The notes below the pieces were generated by a model. The model made no database searches, was not told the origin of the DNA, and saw nothing but the letters and a program-made list of their open reading frames with translations. The translations under genes and the position numbers were made by a program. Positions 35,864-44,522 of a stretch of 64,000 nucleotides of DNA are shown here, one piece after another; position 1 is the first letter of the stretch; every line of letters begins with the position of its first letter. The DNA is from DATFES01 sp035457725 (GTDB taxonomy: Bacteria > Pseudomonadota > Alphaproteobacteria > CACIAM-22H2): contig DATIBC010000092.1 in assembly GCA_035457725.1 (NCBI GenBank), positions 5,420-69,419 of the forward strand, read 5' to 3'.

Positions 35864-38386
35864 TCAAGCTCGTGCCCGGCGGCGGCTCGACGTCGCTCCG
35901 GGGCTTGCGCGACCGCCGGCGGTAAGCGGCAGGACGCCTTGAGCGGGCCCAATTGGCGAACGCGCGGTCTCATCGGCCGTGGCATCGGCAACCAACGCCC
36001 GCGCCGCCTCGTCGAGCAGGAAGTCGATGGCATCCCCGTCGACCGATTCGCGACCGACCTCCAGCAGGACCGGCACGGCGAGTGGCGAAACGCGCGACAG
36101 CGGCCGGTGGACGATTCGCCCGCGGATCCGGGCGAGGAACGCTCCCAGCCTTCCAATATCGGTCAGTCCGCCCGCGGCATCGGCCCAGGTGGCGCGCAAC
36201 AGAAGATGCTTCGGCTGATGCTTCCGCAGCACGTCATAGATCAAGTCGGAGCTGAACGTCACTTGGCGGCCGGTCTTTCTGCGGCCTGGGTGGCGTCGTT
36301 CCACCAGCCCGGCGATGACCGCGACATTGCGAAACGTTCGTTTCAACATCGACGAATCGGCCATCCAAGCGTCGAGATCGTCGCCCATCATGTCTTCGTC
36401 GAATAGCGTCGCCGGATCGAACACCGGCCCGGCGCTCCATACGGCGATTACATAATCGGTGGCGACGAAACCGAGAGGTTTGAGGCCGAACCGCTCCATT
36501 CGGCGCGTAAGCAGCATGCCGAGCGTCTGATGCGCGTTACGCCCGGCGAAGCAATACGCGACAAGAAAATGCTTACCGCCGCGCGGAAAGGTCTCGATCA
36601 GCAACTCCTCGCGTCGCGGAAGGCTTGAGCGCCGGTACTGCAGATTCAGCCATTCGCCGACGTCGCCGGGCAGATCGCGCCAATGACGGCGGTCCTCGAG
36701 TAGTCCGCGCACGCGATCGGCGAGTTTGGTCGTCAACGGCAAGCGGCCACCGCCGTAGACCGGCACCTTCGGAGGGTCGCTCGCCGTGGCGCGCGAGACC
36801 TCGACCTCCATCTCGCGCAGGCCCTCGAAACGGAGCACCTGCCCGGCGAACAAGAACGTGTCGCCGGGGGTCAGCGATTGGGCGAAGTACTCCTCGACCT
36901 CACCGAGCCGCTTCCCGCGGCGAAAGCGGACGTTGAGCATCGGCGACTCGACGATCGTGCCGACATTGAGCCGATATTGGCGAACGGCCAGCGGACTGGA
37001 AATGACCAACCTGCCGTCCGGCATGCGGCGCAGTCTCCGGAAACGCTCGTACGCGGCAAGCGCGTAGCCGCCGGTGGCGACGAAGTCGAGAACATCGTCG
37101 AATTCGGCTCGGGCAAGATTTCGGTACGGCGCGGCCCGGCAAATCTCGGCATAGAGCGAGTCGGCGTCGAATGGGCCGCTGCACGCGGTGCCCCAAACGT
37201 GCTGCGCCAGCACGTCGAGCGCGCCAGCGCGGGGTGCTTCGCCGTCGAGCTCGCGCGCCTCGAGTGCAGCAACCGCGGCGTGACACTCGAGCACTTCGAA
37301 ACGGTTGGCCGGAACGAGAATCGCCCGGCTCGGTCGATCCAGCCTATGGTTGGAGCGGCCGATGCGCTGCAGCAGCCGCGTCACGCCCTTGGGCGCGCCA
37401 ATCTGCAGCACCAAGTCGACGGCGCCCCAGTCGACGCCAAGATCCAGCGACGAGGTGGCGACCACCGCCTTGAGCCGCCCCGCCGCCATCGCCGCCTCGA
37501 CCTTCCGGCGCTGCTCGGGCGCCAGGCTGCCATGGTGCAACGCGATCGCCAGCTTGTCGTCGTTGCGCCGCCATAGCGCGCGAAACACCAGCTCGGCTTG
37601 CGCGCGCGTGTTGACGAAAACGATGGTCGTTCCGGCGGCCTTGATCGCCGCGTAAACCTCCGGTATCGCATGCAACGCCATATGCCCCGACCACGGCATC
37701 TGCGCGCCAGGAGTCAAGATGTCGACGACCGGCGGCACGCCGCCGCGGCCAACAATACAATCGGGCTCGACCGCGAGACCGCCGCCGATCCACTCGGCGA
37801 GCGCCGCCGGGTCGGCGACCGTCGCCGAGAGCCCGGCCCGGCGAGCCGCCGGCGCCAACGTCGCCAAGCGTGCCAAGCCGAGCGACAGTAGATCGCCACG
37901 TTTGCTTCCGGCCAAGGCATGAACTTCGTCGACAATGATGGCGCGCAGAGTGGCGAAAATCCGCGGCGCCTCCGGATAGGACAAGAGCAATGTCAGGGAT
38001 TCCGGCGTGGTCATCAGGATCTGTGGCGGCTGACGGCGTTGGCGCCCCCGTTTGGAGGCGTTGGTATCGCCGGTGCGCGTTTCGGCGCGAATCGTCAATC
38101 CCATCTCGGCGATCGGAATTTCCAGGTTGCGATGAACGTCGACTGCCAGCGCCTTGAGCGGCGAGACGTACAGCGTATGAATGCCTTCGTAGGGCGCTTG
38201 CGCCAGCTCGCGCAGGCTGGGCAGAAACCCGGCGAGCGTCTTGCCGCCGCCGGTGGGCGCGATCAGCAGCGCTGATCGGCCGGCCGCCGCCGCCGCGAGC
38301 ATCTCGAGCTGATGGCGGTGAGGTGTCCAATCCCGTCGCACGAACCATTCGGCGAAGGGTGTCGGCAACAAAGCCGGCGGGTTCAT
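35864..38386 (-). CDS. ligase-associated DNA damage response DEXH-box helicase (Lhr family)
   Basis: An 840-residue superfamily 2 helicase has Walker A LIAPTGGGKT ending at residue 50, Walker B DEVH near 150, motif III LSATVAD, then the RecA2 domain with QIGAPKGVTRLLQRIGRSNH. A long C-terminal winged-helix and Lhr-specific region follows. The shorter-than-Lhr length is typical of the ligase-associated branch. It is 3' to 5' ssDNA-dependent in studied relatives. It is upstream of pdeM in one transcript and divergent from hutH. The start ATG has no strong ribosome site. Confidence 0.93.
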   Translation of the reverse strand: MNPPALLPTPFAEWFVRRDWTPHRHQLEMLAAAAAGRSALLIAPTGGGKTLAGFLPSLRELAQAPYEGIHTLYVSPLKALAVDVHRNLEIPIAEMGLTIRAETRTGDTNASKRGRQRRQPPQILMTTPESLTLLLSYPEAPRIFATLRAIIVDEVHALAGSKRGDLLSLGLARLATLAPAARRAGLSATVADPAALAEWIGGGLAVEPDCIVGRGGVPPVVDILTPGAQMPWSGHMALHAIPEVYAAIKAAGTTIVFVNTRAQAELVFRALWRRNDDKLAIALHHGSLAPEQRRKVEAAMAAGRLKAVVATSSLDLGVDWGAVDLVLQIGAPKGVTRLLQRIGRSNHRLDRPSRAILVPANRFEVLECHAAVAALEARELDGEAPRAGALDVLAQHVWGTACSGPFDADSLYAEICRAAPYRNLARAEFDDVLDFVATGGYALAAYERFRRLRRMPDGRLVISSPLAVRQYRLNVGTIVESPMLNVRFRRGKRLGEVEEYFAQSLTPGDTFLFAGQVLRFEGLREMEVEVSRATASDPPKVPVYGGGRLPLTTKLADRVRGLLEDRRHWRDLPGDVGEWLNLQYRRSSLPRREELLIETFPRGGKHFLVAYCFAGRNAHQTLGMLLTRRMERFGLKPLGFVATDYVIAVWSAGPVFDPATLFDEDMMGDDLDAWMADSSMLKRTFRNVAVIAGLVERRHPGRRKTGRQVTFSSDLIYDVLRKHQPKHLLLRATWADAAGGLTDIGRLGAFLARIRGRIVHRPLSRVSPLAVPVLLEVGRESVDGDAIDFLLDEAARALVADATADETARSPIGPAQGVLPLTAGGRASPGATSSRRRARA

Positions 38387-38473
38387 GGCGAGTGACTATA
38401 GTGGATGCGGTTAAAGCTCGGAGCAATTTGTAGCGGCGACGCGACCCGCCATATGCTCCAATCGGTTGACGCC

Positions 38474-40009
38474 ATGGCCGAGTCCCTCGTGATCCGTCCC
38501 GGTGAATTGACGCTGGCCGAGCTTGAACGTCTCGCTCGAGGCGCCGGGCGCTTGGCGCTCGATCCGGCGTGCCGCTCGGCGATTGACGCGTCCGCCGCGG
38601 TGATCGCGCGGATCGTCGCGGCCGGCGACACGGCGTACGGCGTCACGACGGGGTTCGGCAAACTTGCGCAGACGCGTATCGCCGGCGACCACCTCGCCGA
38701 ATTGCAGCTCAATCTCGTGCGCTCGCACGCCGCCGGCGTCGGCGACCCGCTGCCTGGCTCGGTGGTCCGACTCATGCTGGCGCTCAAGATCAACAATCTG
38801 GCGCAAGGTTATTCCGGCGTTCGCTTCGACCTGGTCGAAGCACTGGTCGGCTTTTTCAATAGCGGGTTGGTACCGGTCGTGCCGGCTAAGGGCTCGGTCG
38901 GCGCATCGGGCGACCTTGCGCCGCTTGCCCACATGACCCTGGCGCTGGTCGGTGAAGGATCGATCCTCATCGACGGACACGCTGCGCCCGCCGCCGACGC
39001 TCTGCGCGCCAAGGGACTATCGCCGCTGGTGCTCGGACCGAAAGACGGACTGTCGCTGCTCAACGGAACTCAAGCCTCGACCGCGATGGCGTTGATGGCG
39101 CTATTCGACGCCGAAGAGATCTTCGCGGCCGCGGTCGCCACCGGCGCGATGTCCATCGATGCGGCGAAGGCAAGTGATACGCCCTTCGACGCGCGCATTC
39201 AGCGCGTGCGGCGCCATCGCGGCCAGACCGAGATCGCCGCGGTGTATCGTCGCCTGATCGCCGGCAGTCGGATTCGCGAGAGCCATTTGACGTGTGACCG
39301 GGTGCAGGATCCGTATTCCTTGCGCTGCCAGCCGCAGGTTATGGGCGCTTGTCTCGATCTGCTGCGGCAAGCCGCGGCGACACTGCGCGACGAGGCGAAC
39401 GCGGTTTCCGACAATCCGCTGGTGTTCGCCGACGACGGCGCGGTCCTTTCGGGTGGAAATTTCCACGCCGAGCCGGTGGCGTTCGCCGCCGATACGATCG
39501 CATTGGCGCTCTCCGAGATCGGCGCGCTTGCCGAGCGGCGCATCGCCCTGTTGGTCGACGCGACGACGAGCGGGCTGCCGCCCTTCCTGGTCAGGGACAG
39601 CGGTATCAACTCGGGCTTCATGATCGCGCACGTCACCGCCGCGTCGCTGGCCAGCGAGAACAAAACGCTCGCCCATCCGGCGAGCATCGATAGCCTGCCG
39701 ACCTCGGCCAACCAGGAAGACCACGTCAGCATGGCTGCCTTCGGCGCGCGCCGGCTCGGCGAGATCGCCGCCAACGTGCGCGGCATCGTCGCCATCGAAC
39801 TGCTCGCCGCCGCGCAAGGCATCGATTTCCATGCGCCCATGAAGAGCTCCGCCACGATCGAGCAGATCAGGGCTCAATTGCGCGCTCGCGTGCCGTTTTA
39901 TGACCGCGACCGGCCGCTCGCTCCCGATATCGAGGCGGCGATCGAACTCACGCGCACGCCGCTGTTTGTCGCATTGATGCGAGACGTATTGCCGACGCAC
40001 GGAGCTTGA
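38474..40009 (+). CDS. hutH: histidine ammonia-lyase
   Basis: A 511-residue lyase deaminates histidine to urocanate. The self-forming MIO cofactor triad Ala144-Ser145-Gly146 sits in SVGASGDLAPLAH; YGVTTGFG (Tyr55) and SANQEDHVSMAAFGARR are further active-site signatures. ATG 38474 gives standard HutH length; ATGs at 38405 and 38453 upstream lack support. No hutU, hutI or hutC neighbour is visible, so it is an orphan here. A tyrosine or phenylalanine ammonia-lyase cannot be fully excluded, but the substrate-region sequence and size look like HutH. A 12-base palindrome overlaps its stop. Confidence 0.92.
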   Translation: MAESLVIRPGELTLAELERLARGAGRLALDPACRSAIDASAAVIARIVAAGDTAYGVTTGFGKLAQTRIAGDHLAELQLNLVRSHAAGVGDPLPGSVVRLMLALKINNLAQGYSGVRFDLVEALVGFFNSGLVPVVPAKGSVGASGDLAPLAHMTLALVGEGSILIDGHAAPAADALRAKGLSPLVLGPKDGLSLLNGTQASTAMALMALFDAEEIFAAAVATGAMSIDAAKASDTPFDARIQRVRRHRGQTEIAAVYRRLIAGSRIRESHLTCDRVQDPYSLRCQPQVMGACLDLLRQAAATLRDEANAVSDNPLVFADDGAVLSGGNFHAEPVAFAADTIALALSEIGALAERRIALLVDATTSGLPPFLVRDSGINSGFMIAHVTAASLASENKTLAHPASIDSLPTSANQEDHVSMAAFGARRLGEIAANVRGIVAIELLAAAQGIDFHAPMKSSATIEQIRAQLRARVPFYDRDRPLAPDIEAAIELTRTPLFVALMRDVLPTHGA

Positions 40010-40165
40010 GGCCTCAACCGAGATCGACGCGCGGCTGAAACGACACGATATGGCTCAGGTCGAGCGAAATGATCGAAAATCGATGCGTCGACGAACGAGT
40101 AATTTAGCAAATATATCCGATGGAACCTCTTAAATATACGAGAATAATACCTATTTAATGTTCGT

Positions 40166-40381
40166 ATGACGAAGATACACAACCTTGTCTCGTCGGGCGT
40201 CGACGACGTCGCCGGTTCCAGTGCCGCAACCCGTTCCGATCGCCACCGGCGTCGATTATGCCTGAAGTGCGGTGAGCAGTTCGGAAGCGAGTGGGCCGGC
40301 GAGCGCGTTTGCAAGAAATGCAAATCGCACGTCGCCTGGCGCGAAGGCGGCGTCCGCGTCGCGGGCAGCTCCGTCCCTTAG
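40166..40381 (+). CDS. Small zinc-ribbon protein, function unknown
   Basis: This 71-residue protein carries a CxxC-13-CxxC zinc-ribbon (Cys32/35 and Cys49/52) with CLKCGEQFGSEWAGERVC, like short zinc-finger proteins common in alphaproteobacteria. Its N-terminus is polar and Ser/Asp rich, and it has no signal peptide. It follows an unusually AT-rich stretch (40080-40165) that could hold its promoter. DNA, RNA or ribosome-linked roles are all possible. It precedes the convergent LysR gene by 27 bases. Confidence 0.6.
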   Translation: MTKIHNLVSSGVDDVAGSSAATRSDRHRRRLCLKCGEQFGSEWAGERVCKKCKSHVAWREGGVRVAGSSVP

Positions 40382-40408
40382 CTCGGCAGAGCGGCGCCGA
40401 CGAAACGT

Positions 40409-41338
40409 TCATGACCTCGAGGCGTCGGTTTCGATTCGACGTTTCGTTCGGAGCCGTCGCTTCAGAAAGTCGATGGCAACGCGCACTTTCTGGGGCAGGA
40501 ATGCGCGGCTGGGATACAGTAACCACGCGGCGGTGTCGAAACTGGTCGCCGCCACCCGATAATTCGGAAAAAGATCAAGCAGCCTTTTCTCGGTGACATC
40601 GTCATCGATCAGCCAGTTGGGCAGGAGCGCTGGTCCGACGCCCGCAATGGCGCAATGACGGACCGCGAGCGCGTTCGAAATCACCACGTCGCCGTCGATG
40701 GGCACCTCGGTTAACGCGCCCTTCATGCTCCGAAACAACCACCGCGACCTGAAGTCGGGAAGGGAAAACAAAACGCACCTGTGATTGGCCAGATCGGCGG
40801 GCGAATTCAACCGGCTGGAACGGGCGATATAATCGGGGGCGGCGCAAACGCGGTAACGCGTATCGAGCAGTTTGACGCCGATACCCTCCGTCCCGGGCGA
40901 AGGTCCAAGGCGAATCGCGAGGTCGATTCGCTCCGTCAAGAGGTCGAGAATCGCGTCGGTGAGCACAAGCTCCAGTTTTAGTTTTGGGAACGACGCTCGA
41001 AGCTCGGGAATCAGCGGCATGAGGCACGCATTGCCAAATGCCACAGAGGCGGTGAGACGAAGCGTCCCGACAGGGCCGAAACGCGCCGCACGCGACTCGT
41101 CTCCAGCCCGGTCGAGTTCGTCCAACAGGACCGCGATGCGAGCAAGATAGCGTTCGCCAGCTTCCGTCAGGGCCATCCTTCGGGTCGTCCGCTGGAAGAG
41201 ACGTATCCCAAGTTCACTTTCGAGCGCCGCTATTTTCCTCGATACGGAGGACGCAGATACATCGCGGTCACGGGCAACGGCGGCGAAGCTGCCGCGGCGG
41301 GCAACGTCGACCAAGGCGCGTAAGAGCGCGGTATCCAT
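40409..41338 (-). CDS. LysR-family transcriptional regulator
   Basis: A 309-residue regulator has an N-terminal winged helix (MDTALLRALVDVARRGSFAA begins it, with SASSVSRKIAALESELG as the recognition helix) and a periplasmic-binding-like effector domain from about 90, with GPVGTLRLTAS and ERIDLAIRLG. It is divergent from the SDR at 41461 and probably controls both genes. A perfect T-N11-A box lies two bases before its start codon, as expected for autoregulation. The ligand is unknown. Confidence 0.92.
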   Translation of the reverse strand: MDTALLRALVDVARRGSFAAVARDRDVSASSVSRKIAALESELGIRLFQRTTRRMALTEAGERYLARIAVLLDELDRAGDESRAARFGPVGTLRLTASVAFGNACLMPLIPELRASFPKLKLELVLTDAILDLLTERIDLAIRLGPSPGTEGIGVKLLDTRYRVCAAPDYIARSSRLNSPADLANHRCVLFSLPDFRSRWLFRSMKGALTEVPIDGDVVISNALAVRHCAIAGVGPALLPNWLIDDDVTEKRLLDLFPNYRVAATSFDTAAWLLYPSRAFLPQKVRVAIDFLKRRLRTKRRIETDASRS

Positions 41339-41339
41339 T

Positions 41340-41356
41340 CGTGCAGTTTATGCACG
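41340..41356. promoter_or_regulatory. LysR-type operator: palindromic T-N11-A box
   Basis: CGTGCA at 41340-41345 and TGCACG at 41351-41356 form a perfect six-base inverted repeat separated by GTTTA, containing the T-N11-A core at 41342-41354. It abuts the LysR start codon within the divergent gap. A TATAAA at 41399-41404 may be the -10 box of the SDR. Confidence 0.65.
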
Positions 41357-41460
41357 ATAATGCCCATCGGGAAGCCGTTTATTGCGAAATATGAATTCTA
41401 TAAAAACGGCCGCTGCATGAGGGAGGGACGACGACGGACATCCGCAATTCGGTCGCTTTA

Positions 41461-42159
41461 GTGACCGGTGCCAATCGTGGAATCGGTCGCCAACTGGTTC
41501 GGGCGCTCTTGGACGCCGGTGCGTCAAAAGTGTACGCTTGCGCGCGCGACCTCGGCGAAACGAAAGCCGCGCCGTCGACCGGCCGCGAGCGTGTCGTCCC
41601 TCTGCAACTCGACATAACGGATCGCGCACGCGTCGCGGCGCTGCCGACCGACGCGCCAGACGTGACGCTGCTCATCAACAACGCGGGCGTGCTCGACTTC
41701 GGCGATATCATGGTGACGCCGCTCGACAAGCTCGATCGCAACCTCGCGACCAACGTCACCGGCACGCTTCTGATGGCGCGGGCGTTCGCGCCGGTCATCG
41801 AGCGCAACGGCGGCGGCGCCATCGTCAATATCCTTACCCTTGTGGCTCTGGCAAGCATGCCCGGTCTTGCCGTGTACAACGCCTCGAAAGCCGCGGCCTG
41901 GTCGATGACGCAGTCGTTGCGTGCCAGCCTCGCCAACTCGGGCGTCGCTGTTCACAGTGTTTTTCCAGGCGCGGTCGACACCGACATGCTGGCAGGCGTG
42001 GAAATGCCGAAAACCCCTCCCGGCCAAGTGGCGGACGCGATCGTTTCCGGCGTCGCGCAGGGCCTGGAGGATATCTTCCCCGATCCGATGTCAGCCCGCC
42101 TCTATGCGGCATGGCGGCAGGACCACAAATCGGTCGAAAAGCAATTCGCCGCAATGTGA
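41461..42159 (+). CDS. SDR-family oxidoreductase, target of divergent LysR (start uncertain)
   Basis: A classical short-chain dehydrogenase of 232 residues from the GTG at 41461 has TGANRGIG at once, LLINNAGVLDF, and the YNASKAA catalytic Tyr/Lys. Starting at that GTG would cut into the first beta strand. The frame is open upstream to 41404 and encodes NSVALVTG with GAGGGAGGG before three ACG codons (41428-41436) where an ATG is expected. No ATG or TTG occurs; a CTG lies at 41413. So an ACG, CTG or ATC start is possible, or the ATG has mutated. Substrate unknown. Confidence 0.8.
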   Translation: MTGANRGIGRQLVRALLDAGASKVYACARDLGETKAAPSTGRERVVPLQLDITDRARVAALPTDAPDVTLLINNAGVLDFGDIMVTPLDKLDRNLATNVTGTLLMARAFAPVIERNGGGAIVNILTLVALASMPGLAVYNASKAAAWSMTQSLRASLANSGVAVHSVFPGAVDTDMLAGVEMPKTPPGQVADAIVSGVAQGLEDIFPDPMSARLYAAWRQDHKSVEKQFAAM

Positions 42160-42163
42160 GATC

Positions 42164-42211
42164 GTGAGCCGACCCGCGCTACAGCGCGGTCGATCAAACC
42201 GCAAGGCTCAC
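42164..42211. terminator. Nested hairpins in convergent gap, candidate bidirectional terminator
   Basis: Between the SDR and pirin ends, GTGAGCC at 42164-42170 pairs with GGCTCAC at 42205-42211, enclosing a second hairpin CCGCGCT/AGCGCGG at 42174-42189. A long T-run is absent, so it may act as a transcript end or stability element; the right arm overlaps the pirin stop codon. Confidence 0.4.
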
Positions 42212-43125
42212 TTCTCCGGCAGCGGAATAAATTCGCTCTCTCCGGGAACCGCCGGGAACCGCCCCGCCTTCCAGTCCTCCTTCGCCTGCTCGATGCGCTC
42301 GCGCCGCGAGGACACGAAATTCCACCAGATATGCCGCGGCCCATCCATCGCCGCGCCGCCGAGAAACATCGTCCGCGTCCGGCGGAGCGCGTGAACGGTG
42401 ATCGCGTCGCCGGGACGGAAAATCAACAGTCGGGGGCCCTCAAAACTCTCGCCGGAGATCGTCACTTCGCCGTCGACAACGTAGATCGCGCGCTCCTCGT
42501 GGTCTGCGTCGAGCGGCGCGCTGGAGCCCGCATCGAGCAGCACTTCCGCGTAGAGCCACTCCGAAAGCATCCCGACCGGAGAGCGCCGACCAAATGCCGA
42601 TCCGGCGATGATGCGGGCGCGTACACCATCGCTTTCGACGACCGGAAGGCTCGCCGAATCGAAGTGCTGAAATGACGGTTCGGTCTCCTCGTGCGCCTGC
42701 GGCAGCGCGATCCAGCTCTGGATTCCGAAAACTCGGCCGCCGCCCTGCCGCGCGCTTTGTGGCGTACGTTCGGAATGGACGATGCCACGACCGGCGGTCA
42801 TCAGGTTCATCGCGCCGGGGGTGATCTCCAAGGCGTTCCCCTCGCTGTCGCGATGCATGATCTCGCCCGCGAAGAGATAGGTTACGGTCGCCAGTCCAAT
42901 ATGCGGATGTGGACGGACATCCATCCCCTGCCCGATGGGAAATACGACCGGGCCCATCGCGTCGAAAAATATGAACGGCCCGACCATCTGGCGTTTGCCG
43001 TGCGGCAGCGCACGGCGAACCGCGAATCCACCCAAATCGCGGGCCCGCGGCACGATCACCAGCTCGAGCGCCTCGCAGGATCGACGCTCGCCCAGTATGG
43101 GATCGTTGGATGGCATCCAGCTCAT
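42208..43125 (-). CDS. pirin family protein
   Basis: A 305-residue bicupin has the pirin metal motif HPHIGLATVTYLFAGEIMHRD (first His pair near 78-80), with a C-terminal cupin continuing from about 190 (RAIYVVDGEVTI). Pirins can be quercetinases or redox-sensing regulators. ATG 43125 has AAGGAGA nine bases before it, and the 6-codon extension upstream is dropped. It sits 301 bases from the divergent TRAP operon. Function in this locus cannot be read from context. Confidence 0.9.
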   Translation of the reverse strand: MSWMPSNDPILGERRSCEALELVIVPRARDLGGFAVRRALPHGKRQMVGPFIFFDAMGPVVFPIGQGMDVRPHPHIGLATVTYLFAGEIMHRDSEGNALEITPGAMNLMTAGRGIVHSERTPQSARQGGGRVFGIQSWIALPQAHEETEPSFQHFDSASLPVVESDGVRARIIAGSAFGRRSPVGMLSEWLYAEVLLDAGSSAPLDADHEERAIYVVDGEVTISGESFEGPRLLIFRPGDAITVHALRRTRTMFLGGAAMDGPRHIWWNFVSSRRERIEQAKEDWKAGRFPAVPGESEFIPLPEK

Positions 43126-43426
43126 GGCGGGTCTCCTTCGCAATTAAACGACGGGGTGCGCGCGCGTTCGAGGTCGCCTCTCGCTAGTCTGAACGAGAAA
43201 CGCTCAAAACCGAACACCGCATGATCGCGCCCGCGGCGATTGCCTCTTCTATAGACATTCTGCTGGAGGTTTGGGCAGAATCCGTCCGCTGTCTGACGTA
43301 TTCCAAGATTCCGGCCGAACGCCGAAGCGGGGGCGCCCGGCACGGAACTTGCGGAGCGGCGTGCACGGCCTTCGCGGGTCGCCCGCGCGGACCGCTTCGT
43401 GTAATTCGAGCTGGGAGGACCCCAAT
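43126..43426. other. Divergent gap, pirin / TRAP operon
   Basis: This 301-base non-coding stretch holds both promoters. I see a GCGGG-TCG-CCCGC hairpin at about 43374-43386 and a GGGAGGA ribosome site before the TRAP gene, but no clear promoter box, regulator binding site or small gene. The frame open to 43271 upstream of the TRAP protein lacks a ribosome site. Confidence 0.4.
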
Positions 43427-44512
43427 ATGAAACGACGGAAGTTTTTTAAGGGCGCGGCCGTCGGCACGGCGGCCGCCATCGGCGCTCCGGCTATCGCCAA
43501 TGCGCAGCGTAGCTTTAACTGGAAAATGACCAGCGCCTACACCACAGGCGCGCCGTTCTACATGGATGGACCGGGGAGCGCCACCGACTTCGCCAAACGC
43601 GTCGATGCCGCGTCGGGAGGGCGGCTCAAGATTCAAGTCTTCGGCGCCGGCGAGTTGATTCCAGCGCTCGAGGGCTTCGATGCCGTTCGCTCGGGCACCG
43701 TCGAGATGAACAGCGCCAACGCCTATTTCTGGGCCGGCAAGACGTTCGCCGCGCAGTATTTCACGGCCGTCCCGTTCGGCTTGAATTTCCAGGGCATCAA
43801 CGCCTGGCTCTACGAGGGCGGCGGAATGCAGCTCTGGCGCGAGGTCTACGAACCCTTTGGGCTGGTTCCGCTTCCGGCCGGCAACACCGGCGTGCAAATG
43901 ACCGGCTGGTTCCGCAAGCCGATCAACTCGGTCGAGGACTTCAACGGCCTCAAGATGCGTATCCCCGGGCTGGCCGGAAAAGTCTACAGCAAGCTCGGGG
44001 TCGACGTGAAACTGCTGCCGGGCGGAGAGATCTTCCCGGCGCTCGAGCGCGGTGTGATCGACGCCGCCGAGTTCGTCGGTCCATATCAGGATCGCCGCCT
44101 CGGTCTGCAGAAAGCGGCTAAATACTATTACACGACCGGCTGGCACGAGACCGCGACGGTTACCGAGATCATCGTCAACAAACGGGCGTGGGAATCGTTG
44201 CCGAAGGACCTGCAGGCGATCGTCGAGAACGTCGCCGCGGCGTGCAACGTCGTCAGCGAGGCGTGGTGCCAAAAGACCAATGCCGAGGCGCTCGAGGATC
44301 TGGTCAAGAATCAGGGCGTGATCGCGCAGCCGTTGCCCGACGCAGTCGTCAAGAAATTGCGCGAAGTAACCAACGAAGTCCTGGCCGAAGCGATCGCCAA
44401 GGACCCGCAGACCAAGAAAGTTCACGATTCCTACATGGCGTTCAAGGCCACGTACGACAAATGGGCCGGCCTAAGCGAGGCCGTGTATCACAGCAAGATC
44501 CGCGCTGGATGA
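43427..44512 (+). CDS. TRAP transporter substrate-binding protein (DctP), Tat-exported
   Basis: A 361-residue DctP-family binding protein begins MKRRKFFKGAAVGTAAAIG with a twin-Arg motif (RRKFFK) and an ANAQ cleavage near 27, so it is likely folded before export. The mature region has the TakP-like hallmarks GDIM-like SGTVEMNSANAYFWAGK, PFGLNFQGINAW and MTGWFRKPINSVEDFNGLKMRIPG. TakP-type proteins bind alpha-keto or other carboxylates. GGGAGGA precedes the ATG. It leads a three-gene TRAP operon, followed convergently by an acetamidase/formamidase gene, so an amide or carboxylate ligand is possible. Confidence 0.9.
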   Translation: MKRRKFFKGAAVGTAAAIGAPAIANAQRSFNWKMTSAYTTGAPFYMDGPGSATDFAKRVDAASGGRLKIQVFGAGELIPALEGFDAVRSGTVEMNSANAYFWAGKTFAAQYFTAVPFGLNFQGINAWLYEGGGMQLWREVYEPFGLVPLPAGNTGVQMTGWFRKPINSVEDFNGLKMRIPGLAGKVYSKLGVDVKLLPGGEIFPALERGVIDAAEFVGPYQDRRLGLQKAAKYYYTTGWHETATVTEIIVNKRAWESLPKDLQAIVENVAAACNVVSEAWCQKTNAEALEDLVKNQGVIAQPLPDAVVKKLREVTNEVLAEAIAKDPQTKKVHDSYMAFKATYDKWAGLSEAVYHSKIRAG

Positions 44513-44522
44513 TGCCCGGCGG

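Noticed and set aside
40006..40017. Palindrome TTGAGGCCTCAA at the hutH stop
   Set aside because: Stem is short, no T-run follows; too little to call a terminator or site.
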